Made by a program: the position numbers and the translations under genes. A DNA stretch of 64,000 bases from Dasyornis broadbenti (lineage: Eukaryota > Chordata > Aves > Passeriformes > Dasyornithidae), in contig VZRN01005893.1 of assembly GCA_013397935.1 (NCBI GenBank), forward strand, positions 694,860 through 758,859. Reading direction: 5' to 3'. Numbering within the stretch: position 1 is the stretch's first letter; each line of letters opens with the position of its first letter. Shown here one piece after another: positions 12,695 to 23,839 of this stretch. The notes under the pieces were generated by a model. The model ran no database searches. It was not told where the DNA came from and worked only from the letters and a program-made list of their open reading frames with translations.

Positions 12695-15600
12695 GTGAGT
12701 ACCCTGGGTTTGGTGTTCAGCATTGTTGCTGCCTTCTCTCCTGGTAAATTTAGTAGACATACCTAGGAAAAATCCAGTCCAGCTGAGCACCACAGAATAC
12801 TAAGATGGAAATTACCTGTTAGGACTTTCTGTTCCTGCTGTGAGGCTCCTGCCATATATTGAGTGATTTGCAGATTTTAAGACATTGGTGCATTGGTGCA
12901 TGCGACTTATTAAAACTCAGGTTCCAGTGAATCCACTTGACCCAGTGATGCAAATCTGCCAATATAACTATTTTTCTCTTCATCATTTACTACTCCAGCA
13001 ATTTTCAAAGGAGATCTATCTTTCAATAGCAACATTTTTTCATTTTCTTCAAATAATTACTAAGGATAGTGAACACACTGGGCTAGGAGGTTTCTGTAGG
13101 ATCCCATTAGACATCTTCTGAAGATGGGGATAATTCAGTTAGGATTGCCTTTTAGAGCACTTTTGGCTCACCAGCTTTTAATCGATTTAATATGAGGTAC
13201 ATTAATTCTGGATAGTGCTAATTATTTTAATCAGAATGCCATGTGGGACTGAGTTAAACACCTCACAGATGTTGAAACTCATGACATAGACACAGCTATC
13301 TTTATCAGCTAAACTTGTAATTTCACTAAAAAGCAACAACAAGCTCTTTTTGACAAGACTTTTTCACGAAATCATGCTGATGACTATTAATTACACTGCT
13401 ATCTTTTAAGCCTTTTTCAACTCTGACCCTCATGAGCCCATCTGAGCGTAATGAAGGTGCAATGCAAATGAGACATGGAGGCAGAGGGGACTTGCTGAGT
13501 TGTGTCATCTGCAGGCCAGGAGCTACACTGGGTACTATCAGTCGTGTAAAGACTTATCTTACCAATTCTTCACATCATTCTGCTTGACTCCTGGATCAGG
13601 GTTAGGCTCGTCAGCCTGTGGTTGCCCATACTGTTTGTTGTACCCTCTGTAAACAGCAGTGCCTCATGAGCTTTTTGCCTGTCTTGTCAAGTTCTCCAGT
13701 GGTCCCAGATGTGTGAAAAATCAATACAAACATTTTGGAAAAAAATTTGGCACATTTCTTTAGTATGCTGAGGTGCAACTTACCAAGTGCTGCTGATTGA
13801 AAAATGTTCAGTTTTGATAGCAGCTGTTTAACTTTCCCCTAAGTAACTGATGGAATAGAAAGTGTTTCCTTATCACTATGAGATAAGAATACATCATCCT
13901 ACTAGTTTCCAAATACAAACCTGAAATAGTTATTGAATATTTCTTCTTTTATGAATCATGACTGACAATTTTGAGATTCCTATCTAGCTGCGGAGCTATC
14001 CCATTGTTAGGATTTTGTTTGTTCCTGATACATTTAAACAGTTCCTCTTTATTGTTCTTACTGGCAGCAGATTTGTGTATTGGTGCCTTTAATTTCCTAT
14101 GGTAATTTCCTCACTGCTGATATATGTACACCCACACTGACAGATCCAGATGCAAGTCCAATGTCCAAACTACCAAAGTTTTAATGAATCTGGGCTCCTT
14201 ATTTTCTCTTGACCAATACAAATGAACAGCTATAAAACTTGTGTTTAATTTTTGAATTTCATATCCTTTCTCTCTGATTCCAGAAGAGCTGGCATGTTTT
14301 AAAGCCATCTTTTATTCAGTGGCTCTCAGTCTTTGAGAATCAAGATCAGGAAAAAAGAATCCCATTTGTTTCATTCCTGTGAATCAGGAATGAACTGGTT
14401 TGTACTACGATGAAAATCCCTGGGTTATATTTTGAGTGGTGAATATGGACTTTGCTACAGAGATAACTGGTGGATGGGGCTGGTTGCCCTCTGCTCCCCA
14501 TGCAGGGCTCAAACCTGTTGCAGATCTGGAGACTGCAGAGACTAGGGGTTTTCTGCAGGTAGGCAGCACTTTGGTCCAGGCACTGCTGCCGTGTGTATCC
14601 ATAAGAGCAGATGCAAAATCATGGAACAGTTGGGAGAAATGAATTCATTGCATCAGGGCTGAGGCTGTGCATGTCACTGCCCTGTCCTGCTGCGCAGTCA
14701 CTTGCAGCAGTGCTCAGTCCTGGCCATGGGGGTAGGAGGATCAGCCCAAGTGCTGCCTTGCTTGGAGTTTGGAGGTGACAGTGGCCTCTGGAGACACTGG
14801 TGGGATGAGAGGGACTTTCTCATTGCTTCCCTCCCAGCTGCTGGGGAGGTGTGAGACATTTTTCACCCTTCTTGTTGCTGTCTCTGAACTACTATGCTGC
14901 TGTCTGCTGCAGTTGTGCTCTGGGGTCTGAGAAAAGCCCCTCTGGGTAACAGTACATGAATTGGTTTTTTTAATTGCAACTGGGTGACCATTTATTGACT
15001 CTTCAGCTGGGTAAAGTTATTTAGAAAGTTATGCAGCTGGAAGAATGCTGCAAGCCTGGCTTACAACTCTCCTCTCTTTCCCAGTAATAGACTTTGATTT
15101 GCCGTAGTTCATTTCCCTCTGAAGTCTGCTTTTTGTAGATAACATAAAGCACTTGGCATAGCGGTTGATAACTGAATGTATGAAGCATGACATTTTCCTA
15201 GATACAGTATGCCACATGAACACTTGTCTTTTGTATCGGAGCCCATAAACAAGAGTTGACGGAGGGCAAATAGCTTGCTCAGGTCCTGTGGAGAGGCAGG
15301 GAGTGAGTCAGTGCTGAGGGGAGCATGATGTAGTCACAGCTGCTTTGAGGAGGGCATGTGGCAAGAGAAGGCAAAGCCCAAGGGCAAATAATCCCTGTGA
15401 GCCAGCTGGTAGCAGGTGAGACGACTCATGATGTGGATTTAAAAAAAAAAAAATGTATTTTGGAAACTTAATTTCCTCCTTACTTGTTTTTCTGTCCAGC
15501 GATTAAAATACTGACATGTTTTTCTGTCTCTGGAGCATGGCAATCCACGTCTCTTCCCACCTCCCCCACACCAGTGAAACCCCAGAAACTGGCATTAAGG

Positions 15601-16003
15601 ACTGGGACACTCCTGCTGGGTTTAGTCCTTGGCAGCCCTGTGGGGGTAGATGAAGGTGCCCATGCCAAGCCATCAAACAAGGCAGTTAACCTCTTGGTTT
15701 CTCCCTCACCACCCACAAAGAGAAGCTAAAAATAGTAGGCAGTCTTACAGAGTTCTGGGAAAGAATAAAGTAAGAATAAAGCACTGGGCTGGGTGGCTGG
15801 AAAGCAGCACTCTGTAAGATGGAGCATTATGTATACGAGTGAATATGCAGAACTGTGTAGTATATTTTAAAAGTAATGAAGCTTCACACCTTCAGCATTG
15901 CTATTAAAGCATTGCTGAGAGCTGGATTCACACTGCTGTGCTGCTGAGAGTTAGTAAGGGTGTGTATGAACTGAGGAAAAATGACTGCCCTTCTCCTTCA
16001 CAG
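12695..16003. other. Unique non-coding stretch
   Basis: AT-rich to about 14.3 kb, then nearer neutral composition. A 13-base A-tract lies at 15441-15453. No transposon, RNA gene or supported exon was seen. Confidence 0.45.
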
Positions 16004-16129
16004 TTCTTAAGGTTTTACACCAGCTGCCTGGCTCCAGTCAACACAGGACTTACGCAAAAAGGTAAAGGAGAGAGAACCTGGTCAGGTCATGAAGGGCAGC
16101 TAGAAGAGTATGGGAAATACACAGCTCTG
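16004..16129 (+). other. Candidate coding exon with two possible donors
   Basis: A strong acceptor (cccttctccttcacag) opens an in-frame stretch starting FLRFYTSCLAPVNTGLTQK. Two donors are usable: gtaaag after 16061 (58-bp exon ending in phase 1) and gtgagt after 16129 (126 bp, exactly 42 codons, phase 0-0). It could follow the candidate exon at 12623 in frame, and the short form would join in phase to the candidate at 48954. The peptide is not recognised, and chance cannot be excluded. Confidence 0.22.
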
Positions 16130-18990
16130 GTGAGTTAAAACTTGGGGTTGAATTTTTGAGCCTCCTTTCCTAACTGTGTATGCAAGCTGCAGGCAGGCAA
16201 GTATAGGCCAGAGACAGCTCAAAGAAATGCTGACTTGCTCATGAAAATGCAGATTTTACAGTTGTGTGTGTAAGAACTTTCGCATAGCAAGTAAGAAGCT
16301 GTGAACTGCTTCCCTTGATGCAGAGTGAGCTTCTTTGGTTCAGACTCAGTTGTGAGGGAAAGTAATCCAGTTATTGATTTTGAATGAGAATCAAGCATCT
16401 GTTTGCATCAAGTTTTGCATTCTATTTCAGCCGTACATTTATGAGCTATCCAGAGGCACGGGAACTGAAAGCGAGGAAAATATTTGAGGGATTCCACAGA
16501 GGCGGAAACAGCCACTGGTTTGCACGTGTGAATTTTGCCAGTGCATTTTGGTGGCTTAGAATGAAAGGCTGGTGCTTGCTCATAATGAAAGTTGAACCTA
16601 AAACTGGTCATATCCAAATTCCCAATGCCCAGCAAACTGGAGTGTGAGGGCTTAAGGCAGAAGAGAGGGGCTGCACCAGGTAAAGATGCTGTATATTTAT
16701 TTTAGTGCTTAGAGTTGATTAGAGTTGGGTGAAAATGATTAGCTGAAAGGATTCTGAGTAAACCAATTTAAAATGTAATTATGAAGGGCTCAAGATAGTG
16801 TGTGTGTGTAATTATGTTTCTTGCCCATGTGCACTGTACTCAGTGATTTTTTTCTGTGGTGAGTGGAAGGGGGAGGAAGGGATGTGCAGGGGAATAGCTG
16901 CATGGGGAGCAGCTGCTGTTGAAAGGCAGCTTGTGCTGGGTTTCTCCTGTGATCTGGAGGTGCACTTTTAGCTGTGCTCAAGGTAGCACTGAGCTGGGTA
17001 TCAAACCCAGCGTAGCCATAGCAATGTGTATTTGTGTTTCAGCTGCTCAGAACTGGGAACAAAGCTAGGCAGGTGAATGCAATGAGCTCCTTGCTGCTCT
17101 CTGTGGATTCTCACAGGCTGTGCCACAGTGAGCTTGTACAAAACCACTTCAGGGTTGCCATGCAAGGTGTAGCATATTTTGGGATGAGACCACTGACATT
17201 CTGACTCTTGGTGTTTCAGGGTTGCTCGTATCACCCTTGTGACCAGCAGCAGAGAATAAGCCTTGTCTGGTCAGCAAGTTATTGCAGGCCAGCTCACATC
17301 CATGCTGTTGGGAGTGAAGTCAGTTTGGGATGGGCTTGCTGCTTCCACACTGTTTGCTCTGGAGTAAACCGAGTCTGTGCACAGTGGATGTGGAAGTGAA
17401 GGGACTTGTCCCCCTTGGCTGTGGTTGGCTCTTCTGTCATGTGCTGGCCCAGGGCTGGAGCCTGGGGTGAGCAGACCAGCGCAGCGCTGACACTGCGCAC
17501 ATCCATGAGCCACGCAGTACAAGCCACACACATGGTCTGGAGGCACCTTTTTGAGGTTATTGCATCTGGGCTTTCCTCCAGATGTTTTTCTTCTGTACTT
17601 TCACATTACTGAAGGCGTAAAAGGTCAGGAAATGTTCCTAGAATCCTTTTTACATTAAACAGGGAACACAGTGAGGAAGAGAAAGGAGAGAAGAAATTGT
17701 TGGAGGAAGGTGGGCTGTGACAATTAAGGGGGAGAAGTCAGGAGTGCTGAAAGGCATTTTATTATCAGTGGTGAAGGGTGATTTTTTGTGGGACTTGATA
17801 CCCAATGAGCGTGTGTCTGAGTTAGGCAGTGAGCTGTGCACAGAGGCACATTTAGGACAGAAAGTGAAAGGACGTGCTCTGGCTGACTCACACATTCATC
17901 CACAGCGTGAGAGCGATCCCTTTTGTAAAACACAGCCCCAGTTGGGCAGCAGCTGTGCTGCACGTGACTCTTGCCTTCATCTGACATGGGAACAGAGGGC
18001 AGGAAGAGCCTCCTGGGATAGCATACTCAATATCTTCTATTTCATCCTGTAATTCCCGATCAAGCATACTCTTAAAAAATGAAAAAGCAGTGTTATGCCC
18101 ATGTTGTTTCATCATTTCTTTATGGTCTCTGTATGTCTGCTTTCTGTTACTGACTTAATTGGACTGTTAGCTGCTTGGGGCAGCCCTGGTCTTGTGCTCT
18201 CATCATTTGCTATGAAGGGCAGGTATCATGCAGACTATCACATCAGCACTTCAGACACATCCGCTGGCATTTTTGGACGTGGGCTGCAAAATAGAGATGT
18301 TCCTTTGGGACAGGTACATTTTCACAGCAGGAAACCCATGTTTCTGTTTTGTCCTTTGCTCAGTGGGTGCTGGTGTGTGTCAACTAATCCTTTTCCTACT
18401 TAATCGTTCAGTCAGCACCAATGTGTTCTTCTGAGTAATGGCCTAAAGACCAGAACTTCTAGCCAAACCTTGTGTTTTGCTAAAACCACAAATCAAACTT
18501 GAAAAATAGGTGCAATAAGAAATAAAGCTTCGCAATAAAAAGAAAGGAATATTTCAGCTGCTGTCATCTTAACTCTTAATACCTTCTTGCAGGAAAGAAC
18601 TGTTTTTGGAAGATGGCAAGGGAAATGAAAAGGGGTAGCAGTGCCTACAGCTGATAACACTGACCTGTTTTCCTGGCATTCCTCCAAATGCAAGGCCAGC
18701 TCTGCTTGAAATATAGGTGATTCATCAGCTGAATTGCAAGCAGACAGTGTGGTGCAGAAGCACAGTCACAGACACGTTATTATTTCAATAACCTGGGTTT
18801 TAGCTATTCCACTTTAAAAACTAATGAAGCAAATAATGTTATGACACAGATGTAGGCAGTGAAAATGTGTCAGAGAAAGGCAATTAACCTCTGTACTAAT
18901 AAAGTCTGTCAAATTAGTAAAATATTTTTTATATATTATAATAGCTAATCAGAAATATATAGGCCATGAGTACTCAGTGCTGCAAGCCTG
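16130..18990. other. Unique non-coding stretch
   Basis: Several medium open frames overlap on opposite strands at 17.2-18.4 kb without splice support. The last 100 bases are very AT-rich (near 18915-18960). I see nothing else. Confidence 0.45.
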
Positions 18991-19330
18991 TGGAATCTTT
19001 TACACCTTTGAAATCCAGATGCAAAGCTTCATCAGGGAAAAGCAGAAGGTTTTTGGTTTTTTGTTTTTTTGGGTTTTTTTTTTTGTGTGTGGTTTTTTTG
19101 GGGTTTTTTTGGTGTGGTTTTTTTTTTTCCCCTCAATTGTAAATGGTTAAAAAGTGGAATATTTACATCTTTGAAATCCAGATGCAAAGCTTCAGCAGGG
19201 ACAAGCAGGAGGTTTTTTGGGTTTTTTTGTTGTTTTTTGTGGGTTTTTTTGGGGTTTTTTTGGTGGTTTTGTTTTTGTTTTTTTTTTTGTTTTTTTTTTT
19301 TTTTCCCTCAATTGTAAATGGCTAAAAAGT
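18991..19330 (+). repeat. 164-bp tandem duplication with T/G tracts
   Basis: Two adjacent copies begin at 18991 and 19155 (period 164). Each copy has the same order: tggaat, then tttgaaatccagatgcaaag, a short purine-rich link, a long T-rich tract interrupted by G runs (about 19051-19133 and 19213-19305), then ctcaattgtaaatgg and taaaaagt. The unique parts are nearly identical, so the duplication is recent relative to the nearby CR1 copies or has been homogenised. The G-interrupted T tracts differ in length and pattern between copies, as expected for slippage-prone sequence. Confidence 0.85.
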
Positions 19331-20733
19331 CACAGGGTGGCTTTTACTGGGGTGGGTTGTAGATTTCTCGGGACCCATTGGCATCATGTGTCCCCCTCTG
19401 CAACTAAGGTTGGGCTCTTATTTCCACATACAAGCATCCCTCAATCACTTACTGGCTATATTACCAATGCTCTGCTGGACATTCATGGGACATTCTGAGC
19501 TGAGACATGACAGATTAAAAACCAAAGCAAAATAGATTCTGTAATCCAGCTGCCTGGCTGGAGAAATGGGATTATCTGAGATGTATTCCTGGAGCAGGAG
19601 AAGATTCTCTTCATTCCTTGTTCTCTCTCAGTCATGATTTCTCCCATGGAGAGTTAGCAGGAAGATGATGTTGAATGTGAACCAAGGCTGGGTAAGTTAA
19701 ATCCAGGTTTGAAATTCTTTTCTAAGGTATGTAAAAGTTATTGTGGACAAACTGACTGCTCATAGGAGAAAGAGCAGTATTTTTGATACCAAGTGAACTT
19801 CCTAATGCATTAATGTTGTAGACATTATGGTGCTATAACCATCACTTAACTGCTTTGTGTTGGATTTTGATCAACTGAGTCTATTGATGAACATCACATC
19901 TGGAGATCTGTCCCATTGTAATGTCACCAAAGTTGCTGGAATCTCCAACACTGACAGTATAAATACACTGAAAACCAGCTTGACCGTAAGATGTTTTGTT
20001 TGTCCTGTTTGCAAATACTCACACCAGTGCATTAAGTCACTACAAGGTTAAACTTCTTTATTACTCCAACAGCACTCACCTGCCATCTTTTCTCTTAAAG
20101 TTAAATGTTTATCGTGTTGTCTCATGTTCACAGGCTTACACAGCCATAGCTTGTTCTTGTATGTGTGTGATAAAACTAAAATTTTATCAAAGGCTTTTGT
20201 ATCTTAACTGTGTCCTGCCTCTATACCTACAGAAGTGTTACTGTTAAAGATGTTAAATCATATTCAAATATTAATAATTAACAACAAACACCTCATATAA
20301 GTTATTGCTATCGAAGGGCATGTGCTGCTGATTATGGCCTCCGTCCTTGTGCTCCCCCACACACACCCTCTTACTTTTCCTGGCACAAAGGACCTTGAGT
20401 GTGCCTTCTGTGCTTCTTACCATAGCCAAAACTTCTTGGATGGAAGTTATTGTGCTGACATGCAATTTGACCTGAATGACTGCCTTTCCTGTGGACAGAC
20501 AGCCTGTAACTGTTTCCCTTGGTACACATAAGTCCTTCTGGATTCCAGTTGAGCCAGTTGGTATGACTTTGACTAACCAAGCAATTGATCTGTTCACCAC
20601 CATGACCTCCCACCAGGGTGCATGCCATGTCTTGCACAGTACATGGGAATGCTGGTAGTGCTGTGTCTCAGTGGCAGTTCCTGGTGCAGACAGCTTTTGT
20701 CATTGAGCTGATTCTTCTTAAATTGTGTTCACA

Positions 20734-22071
20734 GAGTCATAGAATCATAGAATGTCTTGGGTTGGAAGGGATCTTAAAAATCAGCAAGTTCCATCCCCCA
20801 CCATCAGCAGGGACACCTTTGAATAGATCAGGTTGCTCAGAGCCCCCTCTAACCTGGCCTTGAACACTTCCAGGGATCGGGCATACACAATTATTCTGTG
20901 CAATCTGCTCCAGTGCCTCACCACCCTCATGGTAAAGAATTTCTTCCTAATATCTAATCTAAACCTACTCTCTTTAAGTTTGAAGCCATTCCCCCTTGTC
21001 CTGTCACTATATGCTCTTGTAAACAGTCCCTCTCCATCTTCCTTGTAGGCTCTTTTTGGGTACTGGAAGATCACAACTAGGTCATCCTGAAGCTTTCCCT
21101 TCTCCAGGTAATCCCGATAACTTCAGTCTTTCTTCATAGGAGTGGTGCTCCATCCCTCTGAGCAGCTTAGTGGCCTTCTCTGGACTTGCTCCAATAGTTC
21201 AATGTCCTTCCTGTGCTGGGACCCCAGAGCTGATGCAGCACTGCAGGTGGGGTCTCACCAGAGCAGAGAGGCAGAACCCCCTCCCTCCCCTGCTGCTCAC
21301 ACTGCTTTGGATGTAGCCCAGGCCACATTGGGCTCTCCAGGCTGCAAGGGCACAGGGCTGGGTCATGTCCAGCCTCTCACCCAACAGCAGCCCAAAGTCC
21401 TTTGCAGCGGGGCTGCTCTGGATCTGTTCATCCCCCAGCCTGGATTGATACCAGGGGTTGCCCTGACCCAGGTGCAGCACCTTGCACTTGGTCTTGTTAA
21501 ACCTCATGAGATCCCCATGGCCCCACTTCTCAAACTTGTCCAGGTCCCTCTGGATGGCATCCTGTCCTTCAGGTGTGTCAGCTGCACCACCCAGCTTGGT
21601 GCCATCTGCAAACTTGCTGAGTGTGCTCTCAATCCCTTTCTTTACATCATTTATGAAGGTATTAAAAGCCCTGGTCCCAGAATGGACCCCTGAGGACACC
21701 ACTGGTCACTGATGTCTGTCGGGACTCTGAGCTGTTGACCACAGTGCTCTGGATGTGACTATCCACCTGGCAGTCTACCCAGAGAATCCATATCTCTCCA
21801 CTGTAGAGAGAAGGACACTGTGGGGCTTTACAGAAGTTGAGATAAATGACATCTGTAGCTCTGTAGCTCTGTATCATTCTGTCCATTGATGTATTCATTC
21901 CATCAGAGAAGGTCAAGCAGGATTTCCCCATGGTGAAGCTGTGCTGGTTGTCTCAAATTCCCTCCCTGTCCTTCAGGTGCCTTAGCATAATTTCTTGCGG
22001 GCTGTATTCCATGACCTTCCCAAATGCAGATGTGAGGGTGACAAGTCAGTATTTCCCAGGGTCCCAGGTAT
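20734..22071 (-). mobile_element. CR1 non-LTR retrotransposon, 5'-truncated
   Basis: The plus-strand start agagtcatagaatcatagaa followed by gggttggaaggga is the reverse complement of the CR1 3' end, so the element runs on the minus strand. It extends about 1.34 kb upstream through the 3' half of ORF2 (reverse transcriptase and C-terminal region) and stops near 22071, the usual 5' truncation from incomplete target-primed reverse transcription. CR1 is the dominant LINE of birds. Frameshifts and stops show it is long dead. I could not define a target-site duplication, which is normal for CR1. Confidence 0.93.
20781..21960 (-). pseudogene. Decayed CR1 ORF2 reverse transcriptase
   Basis: Three open pieces in different frames (about 21931-21662, 21702-21199 and 21074-20781, read on the minus strand) match the CR1 reverse transcriptase and C-terminal region in order. 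The motif A region reads ATDVIYLNFCKA, where the family has Asp at the N position (codon at 21836-21838). The motif C region reads KFADG where the family has the catalytic Asp pair, the second Asp being replaced by Gly (21601-21603). Further on are RFNKTKCKVLHLG and RLDIRKKFF, typical of the CR1 C-terminal part. At least two frameshifts and an in-frame stop near 21950 break it. The long plus-strand open frame over the same bases is its antisense shadow. Confidence 0.88.
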
Positions 22072-23759
22072 TCAAAGGCTTAAACTACAAAATGTGAAGT
22101 TTGACTGAACTTCATAAAAAGAAATGGCAGAAATCATGTTATTTTAATAATGAGTAAGTTGTTGCCTTTGAATTTGTGCTAATTAAACATCAGGTCAGAT
22201 TAACTACTCAAAGGATCTTCCTTTTTTTACCAGGTCTTAAAGTAATGAATAGTTTAATAAGTTTTGAATTCTTTTAAACAGCTATTTGTTGCTTGGACAA
22301 ACAGCTTTTTGTGCTTTTTTTAAAATTACACAGTGAAAATTATATTAGAAGTTAATTTTTTTACTTCTTATCTATATTTTAAGAAGCTTTGAAAGGATTA
22401 ATTAAGCATCCAAACTACCTGCTGAGGTAGGTAAATGTTACTATCTCCACTTTTCTGACTGGGAATCTGAAGCACAATGCTGTGTAAAGCCTGAATCCAC
22501 CTCTTCTCCATTTCAGAAAAAGACAAGGAGGATCGGCACCCATTAGGGAGCAATTAGTAGATTAACACAATCAGGTGAGTGTGGCTTTCCCAAGGTCATA
22601 CTGTAATGTCACGGGCAGACAGTTGCAGGCATTTGAGTTAATGAGTTACTGATGGTGAGCTGGATTGTGAAAACTCACAGGATACGTGCTCCTGCTCACA
22701 AGTGATGTACCTGACACTACAGAGTGCCCTGGAACAGGGTTTGTGGGGCATTAGGACAGCTTTGCCATGGCTCAGTCTGATTTTCTAAGCCACCACAGCA
22801 TTTTGATAGCTCATGGTCCTGTGTCCCTATGTCAAAGTCCTCACCCCACCCCCATGGTGTGATATGTAGGGTTTCCAAGATCTCTGTTCATCCAGTCACG
22901 GGAAAAGGAGCTAAAAGAGCCAGTTTGGCTCTAGTTGTTGTCAGAAGTATCTGTGGACTTTGATGATTTCCACACCTGAAATCTGAAATATTTTCTTATT
23001 CTCAAGGAAGTTCTTCATTAAAAAAACTCCTCCATCAAATTAAGCCTTCCTGTTGGTTTTAGTAGTTTTTACTAAAAATGAGAGAATCTACCATTCATCT
23101 GTATTTAATGATAAGCTCCTACAAGAACCATCACTCATCTGTAGGCTGAGAACAGCCCTTCATCTTGCAATCTTTCTGCTTTCTTTTCATCTGTATCCCA
23201 GTCCTCATCAACAGTTTCCCGTGGGAATTGTTATATTAAAAATGTAATGACAGAAATACTGTTTTGTGCAAGACTGTTCAGGAAAATGATGAATGCTGTG
23301 CAGATGTGTGTATTGAAACCTCTGTATCTCTAGGAAATATACTGCTGTGTTTTCATAGGTTAGTCTCTAAAGCTGTAATTAGCAACAGTCAGCAGCATGC
23401 TTGAAAGGGTTAAAGGAAAATAGATTTGAGGAAATACTCAAAGCCGTGTGTAGGTGCTGCACATTCAGTGTTGCAGTTGCATGCGTGCTTGCAAAAAACG
23501 CAATGGGAAGTGTGTCAATTACCTCTCTTTGCAGATGGATGTAAGTCTGGGTAAGCAAGATGCTGGTTACCACATAATTAGACCACGAGGTTCTGTCCTA
23601 ACGCCCCAGTTTCTGTTTGTAACCCTGCAGTGATCTGGCATGTGACAAAGGAAAAGTATTCAGCTTCTCCACAGGTCAGTGCCATCAACAACTCACGGTT
23701 GTCACACCTCTGGTGCCGAGTGCAAAGCCCTGTGTTCGTCACAATGTTATCTTCCTCAC
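22072..23759. other. Unique non-coding stretch with a strong but non-coding splice-site pair
   Basis: At 22517-22574 an excellent acceptor (ctcttctccatttcag) and donor (CAG then gtgagt) flank 58 bases that contain a stop in all three plus-strand frames, so it is not an internal coding exon. It could belong to a non-coding transcript or be a decoy. From about 23580 CpGs become more frequent, leading into the candidate at 23760. Confidence 0.4.
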
Positions 23760-23839
23760 TGTTTGGGTATCTGCTACGTCCAGTTTGAGATCTCGGAGCT
23801 TATCTACAACATGTGTCCCATGAACACCCGATAGATTGT
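23760..23839 (-). other. Candidate coding exon in a CpG-bearing block
   Basis: On the minus strand an acceptor (tttgttacagaccctcag) leads into 80 bases ending at a donor (AACA then gtgagg). It is open for 26 codons after two bases and starts NLSGVHGTHVVDKLRDLKLD. Reading past the donor meets a stop after six more codons. CpGs are retained in GTC CGA GAT-like and GAC GTA codons, unusual against the CpG-poor background. The peptide is unassigned; a conserved non-coding element is an equally good reading. Confidence 0.2.

Noticed and set aside
21142..21693. 183-codon plus-strand open frame
   Set aside because: It is the antisense of the CR1 reverse transcriptase remnant, which has the recognisable protein on the minus strand.
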